NCBI GenBank assembly: GCA_910575695.1
Contig: CAJTGJ010000026.1
Coordinates: 1-43,007 of the forward strand
Direction: 5' to 3'
Length of the DNA: 43,007 bases
From: Oscillospiraceae bacterium
Lineage (GTDB): Bacteria; Bacillota; Clostridia; Oscillospirales; Oscillospiraceae
A model generated the notes under the pieces. That model worked only from the letters and a program-made list of their open reading frames with translations, searched no databases and was not told the DNA's origin. Each line of letters opens with the position of its first letter. Within the stretch, counting starts at the first letter, position 1. The translations under genes and the position numbers were made by a program. Below are positions 31,091-38,983 of this stretch, piece after piece.

Positions 31091-32290
31091 TTAATAGCTC
31101 AAAATATGTCCCATGCGGGCCTGCTTGGTCCGCAGGTAAAACAGGTCGTGGGCGGTGGCCGCCACCTGGATGGGCTCCCGCCGGGTGATCTCCAGTCCGA
31201 ACCCGGACAGCTGATACACTTTATCCGGGTTGTTTGTCAGCAGCCGCAGGCTTTTCACCCCCAGCTCCCGCAGGATCTGGGCGCCGATGTAATACTCCCG
31301 CTCGTCCCCGGCAAAGCCCAGGGCCAGATTGGCCTCCAGGGTGTCCATGCCCTGCTCCTGGAGCTCGTAGGCCCGCAGCTTGTTGATCAAGCCGATGCCC
31401 CGGCCCTCCTGGCGCATATACAGCAGGATCCCCCGGCCCTCCCGCTCGATCCGGGCCATGGCGGCTGCCAGCTGCTGCCCGCAGTCGCACCGCAGGGAGC
31501 CGAAGGCGTCCCCGGTGAGGCACTCGGAGTGGACCCGGCACAGCACGTCCCGCCCGTCCCCGATGTCCCCCTTTACCAGCGCCACATGATGCTCGCCGTT
31601 CAGGCGGTTGACAAAGCCGTGGGCAATAAATTCGCCGTACCCGGTGGGCAGCTTCACCGTGGCCACCCGGTCCACCAGCCGCTCGCGGCACTTCCGGTAG
31701 TTTTGCAGGTCCTTGATGGTGATGAACGTCAGCCCCCAGCGCTTTGCCAGCCCTGTCAGCTCGGGGGTGCGCATCATAGTCCCGTCCTCGCGCATGATCT
31801 CACAGCACAGCCCGCACTCCTTCAGACCCGCCAGACGGCACAGGTCCACCGTGGCCTCGGTGTGGCCCTCCCGTTCCAGCACGCCGTTTTTCTTCGCCAG
31901 CAGGGGGAACATATGCCCCGGGCGGCGGAAGTCCTCCGGCCTTGCCCCCTCCGCCGCGCAGGCCATGGCGGTGACGGACCGCTCGGCGGCGGATATGCCG
32001 GTGGAGGTGGAGGCGTGGTCGATGGAGACGGTGAAGGCCGTCTCGTGGTTGTCGGTGTTGGCGCGCACCATCTGGGGGATGTTCAGCCGCTCCACGTATT
32101 CCTCCGACATGGGCATACAGATCAGCCCCTTGCCGTGGGTGGCCATAAAGTTGATGTTCTCCGTGGTGGCGAACTGGGCGGCGCAGATGAAATCCCCTTC
32201 GTTTTCCCGGTCCGGGTCGTCTGTCACCAGGATGATTTTTCCCTGGCGCAGATCGTCCAGAGCTTCCTCGATTGTGTTGAATGCTGCCAT
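31091..32290 (-). CDS. ribBA: Bifunctional DHBP synthase / GTP cyclohydrolase II RibBA
   Basis: The 399-residue protein starts at ATG 32290 ([23 protein letters not shown] upstream). Residues 1-200 are RibB, with [11 protein letters not shown] and [14 protein letters not shown]. The rest is RibA, with the zinc-binding [19 protein letters not shown] and the GTP-contact [10 protein letters not shown]. It makes both precursors of riboflavin: dihydroxybutanone phosphate from ribulose 5-phosphate and the pyrimidine from GTP. It starts 11 bases after ribE. Confidence 0.97.
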   Translation of the reverse strand: MAAFNTIEEALDDLRQGKIILVTDDPDRENEGDFICAAQFATTENINFMATHGKGLICMPMSEEYVERLNIPQMVRANTDNHETAFTVSIDHASTSTGISAAERSVTAMACAAEGARPEDFRRPGHMFPLLAKKNGVLEREGHTEATVDLCRLAGLKECGLCCEIMREDGTMMRTPELTGLAKRWGLTFITIKDLQNYRKCRERLVDRVATVKLPTGYGEFIAHGFVNRLNGEHHVALVKGDIGDGRDVLCRVHSECLTGDAFGSLRCDCGQQLAAAMARIEREGRGILLYMRQEGRGIGLINKLRAYELQEQGMDTLEANLALGFAGDEREYYIGAQILRELGVKSLRLLTNNPDKVYQLSGFGLEITRREPIQVAATAHDLFYLRTKQARMGHILSY

Positions 32291-32301
32291 GGTCTGACCT
32301 C

Positions 32302-32949
32302 CTAAAATCCGTACCGGGTGAGAAATTCCCGGGTGATGGCGCCGCCCGCCTTCGGCCCCGGGCCGGGGGACAGCAGCTTTTCCACATATTTTCCGATGAT
32401 ATCCGTCTCCAGGTTCACCAGGTCCCCCTCCCGGCGCTCTCCCAGGACGGTCTGGGCGGCCGTGTGGGGGATGATGGAGACGGAAAAGCCCCCTTCCGCC
32501 ACCGCCGCCACAGTGAGGCTGATGCCGTCGATGGTGATGGAGCCCTTCTCCACCACATAGCGCAAAACCTCGGGCGGGGCCTCCACCGTGTACCACACGG
32601 CGGTGTCGTCCCGGCGGACGCGGGTGATCTTTCCCACCCCGTCCACATGGCCAGCCACGATGTGCCCGCCGAAGCGGCCGTTGGCCGGCATGGCCCGCTC
32701 CAGGTTCACCCGGGCCCCGACGGACAGCCCCGCCAGGGCGGAGCGGTTCAGGGTCTCGTGCATGACGTCGGCGGAAAAGCGCCCGCCCCCCAGGGACGTG
32801 ACGGTGAGGCAGATGCCGTTGACGGCGATGCTGTCCCCGATTCTCGTCCCCTCCAGCACCATTTCCGCCCGGACGGTAAGCACGGCGGAGTGAGCGCCCC
32901 GCTGTACCCGCTCCACGGCGCCGATCTCCTCAATGATCCCGGTGAACAT
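32302..32949 (-). CDS. ribE: Riboflavin synthase alpha subunit RibE
   Basis: The 215-residue protein begins [16 protein letters not shown] and has two lumazine-binding half-domains ([14 protein letters not shown] in the first; [16 protein letters not shown] in the second), with [14 protein letters not shown] between. It dismutates two lumazines to riboflavin. Its start overlaps the ribD end by 20 bases. Confidence 0.97.
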   Translation of the reverse strand: MFTGIIEEIGAVERVQRGAHSAVLTVRAEMVLEGTRIGDSIAVNGICLTVTSLGGGRFSADVMHETLNRSALAGLSVGARVNLERAMPANGRFGGHIVAGHVDGVGKITRVRRDDTAVWYTVEAPPEVLRYVVEKGSITIDGISLTVAAVAEGGFSVSIIPHTAAQTVLGERREGDLVNLETDIIGKYVEKLLSPGPGPKAGGAITREFLTRYGF

Positions 32950-34033
32950 ACTCCACCTCGCTTTCCATCAGAAAATCCTCCCCCAGCTGGGTGACGGCGG
33001 TATTTTTCAGGCGGAACGCCTGGGCGGGGGCGGGTACGCCCTGGCCTTCCACCGGTGTTTTGGCGTCCCGGCCCCCGAACAGCTTGGGGGCGATGTACGC
33101 CTGCACCCTCTGCACAATGCCGCTTTCCAGCGCCGCCCAGTTCAGCGTACCGCCGCCCTCCAGCAGGACGCTGTCGATCTGCTCCTGCCCCAGCCGCTCC
33201 ATGAGCTGGGCCAGATCCACATGGCCGTCTTTTTCGTCCAGGACCAGGACGCGGCATCCGGCGTTTTCGCAGACGGCCCGTTTTTCCGCGTCAGTGGAGC
33301 AGGTGGCCAGGATGGTGGGGGCTTCCCTCGCGTCAGCGACCACCCGGGCCGTCGGCGGGGTGCGCAGATGGGTGTCGCAGATCACCCGGACAGGGTTCCT
33401 TCCCCCGGGCAGGCGGCAGGTCAGCAGGGGGTCGTCCGCCAGCACCGTCCCCACCCCCGCCATGATGGCGGCGCAGGCATTGCGCTGTTCCTGGACATGG
33501 GCACGGGCCTCCTCCCCCGTCACCCATTTGGATGCTCCGGTACAGGCCGCGATTTTCCCATCCATGGTCATGGCGTATTTCATCACCACAAAGGGGCGCT
33601 TGGTCCGGATGTAGTGGAAAAAGACCTCGTTCAATTTGTCACATTCGTCCCGGAGAACGCCCTCCACCACTTCCACGCCGTGCTCCCGCAGGATTCGGAC
33701 GCCCTTGCCCGCCACAAGGGGATTGGGGTCTCCGGAGCCCGCCGCCACCCGGCGTATGCCCGCCTCCAGAATGGCGTCGGTGCAGGGCGGCTGGCGCCCG
33801 TGGTGACAGCAGGGCTCCAGGGTGACGTACATATCCCCGCCCCTGGGGTCCTCCGTGCAGGAGGCCAGCGCGTTGCGCTCCGCATGGGGCTGGCCGCACT
33901 TCTCGTGCCAGCCCTGGCCGATGATCCGCCCGTCCTTCACCACCACCGCCCCCACCATGGGGTTGGGAGAGGTCCGGCCCCGGCCCCGCTCCGCCAGCTC
34001 CAGAGCCAGGCGCATATAGTCCTGATCGTTCAC
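32930..34033 (-). CDS. ribD: Bifunctional pyrimidine deaminase/reductase RibD
   Basis: The start is taken as GTG 34033 (reads MNDQDYMRLALELAERG), with GAGGTGA just before it; the longer frame to 34072 runs into the leader hairpin. The 367-residue protein has the zinc deaminase domain (CGQPHAERNAL; VTLEPCCHHGRQPPC) and the C-terminal reductase domain (RPFVVMKYAMTMDGKIA; VLLEGGGTLNWAAL). It performs the second and third steps from GTP to riboflavin. It is the first gene after the FMN riboswitch. Confidence 0.96.
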   Translation of the reverse strand: MNDQDYMRLALELAERGRGRTSPNPMVGAVVVKDGRIIGQGWHEKCGQPHAERNALASCTEDPRGGDMYVTLEPCCHHGRQPPCTDAILEAGIRRVAAGSGDPNPLVAGKGVRILREHGVEVVEGVLRDECDKLNEVFFHYIRTKRPFVVMKYAMTMDGKIAACTGASKWVTGEEARAHVQEQRNACAAIMAGVGTVLADDPLLTCRLPGGRNPVRVICDTHLRTPPTARVVADAREAPTILATCSTDAEKRAVCENAGCRVLVLDEKDGHVDLAQLMERLGQEQIDSVLLEGGGTLNWAALESGIVQRVQAYIAPKLFGGRDAKTPVEGQGVPAPAQAFRLKNTAVTQLGEDFLMESEVEYVHRDH

Positions 34034-34055
34034 AAAATCACCTCGAAAAACGCAG

Positions 34056-34085
34056 AATGCCTTGAACAACATCGTTCAAGGCATT
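34056..34085 (-). other. Second leader hairpin before ribD
   Basis: AATGCCTTGAAC (34056-34067) pairs perfectly with GTTCAAGGCATT (34074-34085); leftward it is followed by CTGCG and five U. It lies 22 bases before the ribD start, so it may be a backup terminator or shield the ribosome-binding site. Confidence 0.55.
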
Positions 34086-34116
34086 GGATATGGACGGGAC
34101 CCCCCTGCCCGCGGAC

Positions 34117-34146
34117 AAAAAAACTCTGGAATCAATAATTCCAGAG
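34117..34146 (-). terminator. Riboswitch expression-platform terminator
   Basis: CTCTGGAAT (34124-34132) pairs with ATTCCAGAG (34138-34146), followed leftward by seven U (34123-34117). It stands 41 bases after the aptamer, where FMN binding would favour termination. Confidence 0.8.
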
Positions 34147-34187
34147 CAACACCGCAGGCACGGCGGACAAACTCCCCGTGTCACACA

Positions 34188-34297
34188 GATCCTCCCTTTA
34201 TCCAGACTGTTACTGTCGGCTTCGGAATCGCACCGAATCTGCCTTGCGGCCCGTGGGCTTTACCACCGGTGGGGAATTGCACCCCGCCCTGAAGATC
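34188..34297 (-). promoter_or_regulatory. FMN riboswitch (RFN element)
   Basis: Read leftward: GATCTTCAGGGCGGGGTG, CAATTCCCCACCGG, GGTAAAGCCCACG, then GATTCGGTGCGATTCCGA, AGCCGACAGT and AGTCTGGAT, closed by GAGGATC. These are the conserved RFN aptamer blocks; P1 is GATCTTC with GAGGATC. It senses flavin mononucleotide and lowers expression of the rib operon that follows. Confidence 0.96.
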
Positions 34298-34316
34298 GTT
34301 ATTCAATTACAAGGGC

Positions 34317-34345
34317 AGTATACTCCTGCGGCGGGGCTTTGTCAA
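34317..34345 (-). promoter_or_regulatory. Promoter of the rib operon
   Basis: Leftward TTGACA (34345-34340), 17-base spacer, TATACT (34322-34317); transcription would begin about 12 bases before the aptamer. Confidence 0.85.
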
Positions 34346-34491
34346 GACGGCCCGGTAAAAAAACAGAGGAATCCATGTTCGCTGTTAGGGTGCGCCCTCG
34401 GACCGCTCCACCTCTGGGGTACGAAAAAGGCCCGATGCTGTAAAAAACAGCGTCAGGCCAGAAAATGATTGGAAATACGCGGAACAGCAAA

Positions 34492-34520
34492 TTGACCGAA
34501 CCCAAATTTCATGGTATACT
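34492..34520 (+). promoter_or_regulatory. Promoter of the Rpn-type gene
   Basis: TTGACC (34492-34497), 17-base spacer, TATACT (34515-34520). It shows that the coding start lies downstream of it. Confidence 0.75.
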
Positions 34521-34551
34521 TAATTATAAACAGGAAGTGGAGCGATGCCGA

Positions 34552-35397
34552 GTGGCTGAAAAATACACCATCACCCCTCTCAGCGAGCTGCCCCTGCACA
34601 ATGACTTTATGTTCAGCCAGGTCATGCGCTCGGAGGAGATCTGCCAGCTGTTCCTGGAGGAACTGCTGGGCGTGAAGATCCAGCGCATTGAGTTCATCGA
34701 CCGGCAAAGGGATCTTTCCGACAGCTATGAATACCACGGGATCCGGCTTGACGTATACCTGAAGGACGAAAAGGGGACGGTATTCAACGTAGAGATCCAG
34801 GCGGAGCGCCGGGATGACCTGCCCCGGCGGGTACGGTTCTATCAAAGCGGGATTGACCGGGGTGAACTGCCCAAGGGCGCAGATTATGCCATCCTGTCTG
34901 AAAGCTATATCATTTTTGTCTGCAATTTTGACTGCTTTCATATCGGAAAGGCCGTAGGGGAGCGTGTTTCGTTCCTGAAGGGGACGGATATGCCATATGA
35001 GGACGGCTCTCATGTATTTTTCCTGAACAGCCGGTATCAGGAGGCGAACGCCAGCACAGCTATCCTGGAGTTTTTGGACCTGGTAAGGACAAATGATGTG
35101 GAAAAGCCATATAATACGTCCCTGGGCCGGAAGGCGAAGGAGCGGATGCAAGAGGTACGCAGCGACAAGGAATTGGAGGTGTCGTATATGACTATCGCGC
35201 AAAAGATGCTGGATGAACGCAGAATCGGCTATTTGGACGGCGTACAAGAAGGCATGGAAAAGGGCATGGAAAAGGGCATGGAAAAAGGCTTACGGATGGC
35301 CATTATCTCCTTAAAGGGCATTGTTGACCCGTCGGTGATTGCCGAGCGTTTTAAAATGTCCTTGGAGCAGGTTATGGATATTTTGAACCAGGCATAA
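34552..35397 (+). CDS. Rpn-type PD-(D/E)XK nuclease/transposase-like protein
   Basis: The frame is open from 34465, but a promoter lies inside it, so I take GTG 34552 (GGAG 9 bases upstream; reads AEKYTITPLSELPLHNDFMF). The 281-residue protein has the Rpn/PDDEXK_2 layout: LPLHNDFMFSQVM, the catalytic D...E-x-Q in GIRLDVYLKDEKGTVFNVEIQ, and RVRFYQSGIDRGELPKG. Rpn-type proteins are DNA nucleases that promote RecA-independent recombination in Escherichia coli; many Clostridia carry several divergent copies. The C-terminal part has a threefold GMEK repeat before a helical tail. It stands alone with its own promoter and terminator. Confidence 0.85.
   Translation: MAEKYTITPLSELPLHNDFMFSQVMRSEEICQLFLEELLGVKIQRIEFIDRQRDLSDSYEYHGIRLDVYLKDEKGTVFNVEIQAERRDDLPRRVRFYQSGIDRGELPKGADYAILSESYIIFVCNFDCFHIGKAVGERVSFLKGTDMPYEDGSHVFFLNSRYQEANASTAILEFLDLVRTNDVEKPYNTSLGRKAKERMQEVRSDKELEVSYMTIAQKMLDERRIGYLDGVQEGMEKGMEKGMEKGLRMAIISLKGIVDPSVIAERFKMSLEQVMDILNQA
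35251..35286 (+). repeat. 12-bp in-frame tandem repeat in the Rpn-type gene
   Basis: GGCATGGAAAAG occurs three times in tandem (the last with one changed base), encoding Gly-Met-Glu-Lys. Copy-number change would lengthen or shorten the linker without a frameshift. Confidence 0.85.
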
Positions 35398-35406
35398 TTT
35401 GATGCA

Positions 35407-35450
35407 AACCGGGACAGCCCAGCACCGCAGGGGCTGTCCCGGTTATTTTC
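35407..35450 (+). terminator. Terminator after the Rpn-type gene
   Basis: AACCGGGACAGCCC (35407-35420) pairs perfectly with 35431-35444, followed by ATTTTC. Confidence 0.8.
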
Positions 35451-35459
35451 TTAGCGGCC

Positions 35460-35762
35460 TAAAAAACGAATGAAAAAGCAGGCGAATCGGAAGAAGAGAT
35501 CCACAATCGCAGTGGAAACGTGCGCCTGATGTTCCAGGATGAAGCAGGCTTTGGGCGGATCAACAAGCCCAAGGCCTGTTAGTGCCCAAAGGGTATTCGT
35601 CCGTCGGTCCCCTGCCATCCTAATCCAGGAATATCGTTATCTCCACGGAACTGTCGAGCGGCCACCGGTGAGAGCTGCTTCCTGATTCCTCCATATACAC
35701 CGGAAATGAATCCAATTTGAGCAGATATGGAAAGAGTTACGGCGCGGGTTCAGAAATGAGAC
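35460..35762 (+). pseudogene. IS630-family transposase remnant, multiply broken
   Basis: In pieces one reads NEKAGESEEEIHNRSGNVRL, MFQDEAGFGRINKPKAC, a stop, CPKGIRPSVPCH, then after a frameshift QEYRYLHGTVE, after another TGESCFLI joined directly to PPYTPEMNPI, and after a last one EQIWKELRRGFRNE. These are IS630 transposase blocks in order, including the first catalytic Asp (FQDEAGFGR) and the last Glu (NPIEQIW). A stop replaces a Trp, at least three frameshifts occur, and about 90 codons between TGES and IPPYTPEMNP are deleted. It cannot be active. Confidence 0.88.
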
Positions 35763-35874
35763 TTTTGCCGCCCATGTCCAGCACAAGGTCCACCGCGCCG
35801 GAGGCGTCCGGCGTGTCTGAGAGGAAGGCATACAACAGCCGCGCGTCGTTCCGGATTTCGTCCATGGTTCTCAT
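35737..35874 (-). pseudogene. N-terminal stump of a chromosomal gene cut by the IS630 remnant
   Basis: A 45-residue frame reads MRTMDEIRNDARLLYAFLSD, then AVDLVLDMGGKSLISEPAP. The first 38 residues resemble the start of YdcF/DUF218-type proteins (helix, then a hydrophobic strand leading to a Gly-rich turn), though the match is short and uncertain. GAGGT stands before the ATG. The last residues are encoded by IS630 sequence, so the rest of the gene was lost when the insertion arrived. Confidence 0.5.
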
Positions 35875-35931
35875 GGCGGTGTACCTCTTTTTGCTGTGGG
35901 GCCGGGCCCCGCGCCCCCCGAAACTTTCGGC

Positions 35932-35960
35932 GTGACATTCTTCCCGCAGTCTGCTATACT
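35932..35960 (+). promoter_or_regulatory. Promoter of the glycan module
   Basis: GTGACA (35932-35937), 17-base spacer, TATACT (35955-35960), about 90 bases before the first gene at 36056. Confidence 0.65.
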
Positions 35961-36055
35961 GGCCTATACAGAGAGGGACCGGTCTGCGGCCGTCCGCCGT
36001 TGGCGCGGCAGGGGCGGGACCACACGCTGTGACGCTGTAGAAAGGGGAGCTGTTT

Positions 36056-37198
36056 ATGGATCGCAGGGAAGGGAATAGCTGGCAGGCGGGGGAGGTGGGG
36101 ATCCTGACCTTCCACTGCTCCGACAATTACGGGGCGATGCTCCAGGCCTATGCCCTGAAGCAGTGCCTGCGCTCCAATGGGGTGGCGGCGGACATTGTCC
36201 GGTATGAGCCGCCGTTCCTGACCGGCCGCCACTGGTGGCTCCCCTATGTCCCAGGGCGGGGCGTCAAGGGCCTTATGGCTGCAGGGTATGGCTTCCTGCG
36301 CAACCTGCGGGCCGGGGGGGCGTTCCGCCGCAGGCGGGAGAGCATGGACCGGTTCCGGAAGGCGTGCTTGACTGAGCGGTCCCAGCCCAGGGCCCTGTTC
36401 CTCCCCGGCCTGAAGAAGCTGCCCTACCGCTGCTATGTGGTGGGCAGCGACCAGATCTGGAATCCCAATATCACCTGCGGGCTGCGCAGGGCCTACTTCG
36501 GGGCCTTTGAGGGCGTACGGAAGGAACGGGTGGTGGCTTACGCGGCCAGCCTTGGGGGGGCGTCCCTGCCCGACCGGTATGGGCAGGAGTTTGCCGCCCT
36601 GCTCCGGAACGTGGACGCCGTGTCCCTGCGGGAGACGGGGGCGGTCCCCTACGTCCGGCAGTTTTTCCCCGGCAGGGTGGAATCGGTGCTGGACCCGGTG
36701 TTTTTGCTTGGGAAAGAGGAGTGGGAGAAGGTAGAGCGCGCCCCGGACCGGGGAAAATACATCCTGCTCTACACCACGGAGCCGAACCGGCGGATGGACG
36801 GGTATGCCCGGGCCCTTGCCCAAAGGAAGGGCCTGGCGGTGGTGGGGCTTCAGGCCGCGGAGGATGGGGGCGCGGAGGTGGACAGGGAGGCGGGTCCGGC
36901 GGAATTTCTGGGATATGTCCACCACGCGGAGTATGTGGTGACCAACTCCTTCCACGCCGCCGCCTTTTCCATCCTCTTTGAAAAGCGGTTCCTGGTTTTT
37001 GCCCACAGCCAGGTCAACGAGCGGCTGGTGTCGGTGCTGGCGCTCCACGGCCTGGAGGGCCGCCTGTGCCGGGAGGGCGGGGAGATTGACGCGCCAATCG
37101 ACTGGGCGGCGGTCCGGGTGCGGACGGCTGCGGCGGCGGAGGCGTCCCTGAACTTTCTGATGAAAAACGTGGCGGGGGGACAGGATGAAGCTGTATGA
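36056..37198 (+). CDS. Polysaccharide pyruvyl transferase family protein
   Basis: The 380-residue protein has the family pattern GILTFHCSDNYGAMLQAYAL at the N-terminus, YVVGSDQIWNPNITC, VVAYAASLGG, VDAVSLRETGA, and the conserved VVTNSFHAAAFSILF in the C-terminal half. Members transfer pyruvyl ketal groups from phosphoenolpyruvate to sugars of surface polymers. The start has AAGGGGAG 6 bases upstream. Its end overlaps the next gene by 14 bases. The polymer it acts on is not known from the sequence. Confidence 0.9.
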   Translation: MDRREGNSWQAGEVGILTFHCSDNYGAMLQAYALKQCLRSNGVAADIVRYEPPFLTGRHWWLPYVPGRGVKGLMAAGYGFLRNLRAGGAFRRRRESMDRFRKACLTERSQPRALFLPGLKKLPYRCYVVGSDQIWNPNITCGLRRAYFGAFEGVRKERVVAYAASLGGASLPDRYGQEFAALLRNVDAVSLRETGAVPYVRQFFPGRVESVLDPVFLLGKEEWEKVERAPDRGKYILLYTTEPNRRMDGYARALAQRKGLAVVGLQAAEDGGAEVDREAGPAEFLGYVHHAEYVVTNSFHAAAFSILFEKRFLVFAHSQVNERLVSVLALHGLEGRLCREGGEIDAPIDWAAVRVRTAAAAEASLNFLMKNVAGGQDEAV

Positions 37199-38300
37199 AG
37201 ATAAGGCGCGCTGCTGCGGCTGCGGCGCGTGCGCGGATGGGTGCCCGGTGGACGCCATCCGAATGGAGCCGGACGGGGAGGGGTTCCTCTATCCCCGGGT
37301 GGACGGGGCGGCCTGCGTGGGCTGCGGCCGGTGCGGGGCGGTGTGCCCCATGGGACGGGAGGAGGGCGCCCCGGAAAACCGGTATTTCGGCGCACGGGCC
37401 CGGGAGGACGCCGCGCGGTTTGCCAGCTCCTCCGGCGGGGTGTTCCCGGCGCTGGCGGGATATGTCCTGCGGCGGCGGGGCGCGGTGTTCGGCGCGGCCT
37501 TCGGGGAGGGGATGGAACTGTCCCACCGGGAGGCCCGTACCCCGGAGGGGCTGGAAGCCCTGAAAACCACCAAATATATCCAGAGCCGCATGGACGGCGT
37601 GTACCGCCGGATCAGGGCGCTGCTGGACGGCGGGACATGGGTGCTGTTCTGCGGGACGCCCTGTCAGGCCCACGCCCTGCGGCGGTTCCTGGGGCGTCCC
37701 TGCCCCACGCTGGTTACGGCGGACCTGGTGTGCTACGGCGCGCCGTCGCCCGGGGTCTGGGCGGATTACGTCCGTGTGCTGGAGCGCAGGCACGGTGGGA
37801 GGCTGACGGCCTTCTCCTTCCGGGACAAGCGGAACCGGGACAGCGGCCACACCCGGGCCTATGTGTGCGGCGGCAGGGAGTACGCCGGGGCGCTGAACGC
37901 GGACCCCTACTGCGGGCTGTACTTTGCCAATTATATCATCCGGCCCTCCTGCCACGCCTGCCCGTACTGCACGGTGGACCGGGGGAGCGACTTCACTCTG
38001 GGCGACTTCTGGGGGATCGAGAAGCTCCGGCCGGACGACGGCATGGGCAATTCCCTGGTGATTCTCCGCTCGGAAAAGGCCCGGGAGGTCTGGGCGGAGA
38101 TTGCGGGGGAACTGGACTGGTTTCCCTGCAGGAGGGAAGCGGTGCTCCAGCCCCGGCTGACGGGGCCCACCCCGGCGGCAAGGGGCCGGGGGGCGTTTAT
38201 GGCCCTGCGGCGGGTGCTGCCGGCGGGGGCGGTGTTCGGATTGTTTGAATGGGTCCGGCAGGCGGCGGGCCTGCTGCGGCGGCTCAAAGGGGGAAGATAA
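37185..38300 (+). CDS. F420-hydrogenase beta-subunit-like iron-sulfur protein
   Basis: The 371-residue protein starts with two 4Fe-4S motifs: CCGCGACADGCP (Cys11, 13, 16, 20) and CVGCGRCGAVCP (44, 47, 50, 54). It continues with the coenzyme F420 hydrogenase/dehydrogenase beta-subunit domains (FASSSGGVFPALAGYVLRR; VLFCGTPCQAHALRRFLG; CHACPYCTVDRGSDFTLGDFWGIEK). Proteins of this kind are frequent in exopolysaccharide loci next to pyruvyl transferases, where they may reduce a sugar or lipid intermediate; the reaction is not known. It is translationally coupled on both sides. Confidence 0.9.
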   Translation: MKLYEDKARCCGCGACADGCPVDAIRMEPDGEGFLYPRVDGAACVGCGRCGAVCPMGREEGAPENRYFGARAREDAARFASSSGGVFPALAGYVLRRRGAVFGAAFGEGMELSHREARTPEGLEALKTTKYIQSRMDGVYRRIRALLDGGTWVLFCGTPCQAHALRRFLGRPCPTLVTADLVCYGAPSPGVWADYVRVLERRHGGRLTAFSFRDKRNRDSGHTRAYVCGGREYAGALNADPYCGLYFANYIIRPSCHACPYCTVDRGSDFTLGDFWGIEKLRPDDGMGNSLVILRSEKAREVWAEIAGELDWFPCRREAVLQPRLTGPTPAARGRGAFMALRRVLPAGAVFGLFEWVRQAAGLLRRLKGGR

Positions 38301-38983
38301 TGAAATTTGCATCACAGTTATGGGAGAAAATGCTGTGGATAGAACACTCCTGCTATTGTAGAAAGAGACGCCGGCGTCTGAAAGCGACGGATTTTACCAT
38401 CATTGCCTCCAACTGCATTGGAACGATTATGTACCACGATATGGGGTTGGAATTCAAAACGCCCACGGTGAACCTCACCATCGGTATGCCGGATCTGGTG
38501 AAAATGGCCGGAAATCTGAGGTGGTACATGGAGCAGGAGCTGGTTGAGTGTACCGCCCAGGGAAGCTGTCCGACCGGCCTTTTGGGCGATATCCGGGTGA
38601 ACTTCGTCCACTACGACTCCTTCGCGGAGGGAAAGAAAAAGTGGGAGGAGCGCCGCCGCCGGATCAACTGGGACCGGATTGTCCTGGTGGGCGCGGATAG
38701 GGATGAATGTGATGATGAGGTGCTGCAAGCGTTTGACCGTCTCCCCTGGCCCAACAAGTTATTGTTTACCCATAAGGATTATCCGGAATTCCCGTCGGCG
38801 GTTTACATCACAGGCTTTGAGGAGAAGCCAACGTTGGGTAATGTGCTGAGCTACCGGCCCCAGATGTTAAAACGGCGGTATCTGGATGAGTTTGACTACG
38901 TGTCGTTCCTGAACGGGACGGTGCCCACAACGGGTTTGGAAGGAGTGGGAACAAATGGACCAGCAGAAGGCCCCCTTTTGTGA
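38300..38983 (+). CDS. DUF1919-type protein, possible glycan enzyme
   Basis: The ATG at 38300 shares an A with the previous stop (TAATG). The 227-residue protein has DFTIIASNCIGTIMYHDMG, LEFKTPTVNLTIGMPDLVKM, VNFVHYDSFAEGKKKWEERR and IVLVGADRDECDDEVLQAFDRL, the DUF1919 layout. Such proteins occur in exopolysaccharide loci, sometimes named exopolysaccharide biosynthesis or acetyl/phospho-transfer proteins without proof. AAGCGG-type composition is lower in GC than its neighbours, which hints at separate origin. It overlaps the next gene by 29 bases. Confidence 0.8.
   Translation: MKFASQLWEKMLWIEHSCYCRKRRRRLKATDFTIIASNCIGTIMYHDMGLEFKTPTVNLTIGMPDLVKMAGNLRWYMEQELVECTAQGSCPTGLLGDIRVNFVHYDSFAEGKKKWEERRRRINWDRIVLVGADRDECDDEVLQAFDRLPWPNKLLFTHKDYPEFPSAVYITGFEEKPTLGNVLSYRPQMLKRRYLDEFDYVSFLNGTVPTTGLEGVGTNGPAEGPLL

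Noticed and set aside
34465..34551. An N-terminal extension of the Rpn-type protein starting at ATG 34465
   Set aside because: A good promoter (34492-34520) lies inside that stretch, so the start must be downstream; GTG 34552 has a ribosome-binding site.
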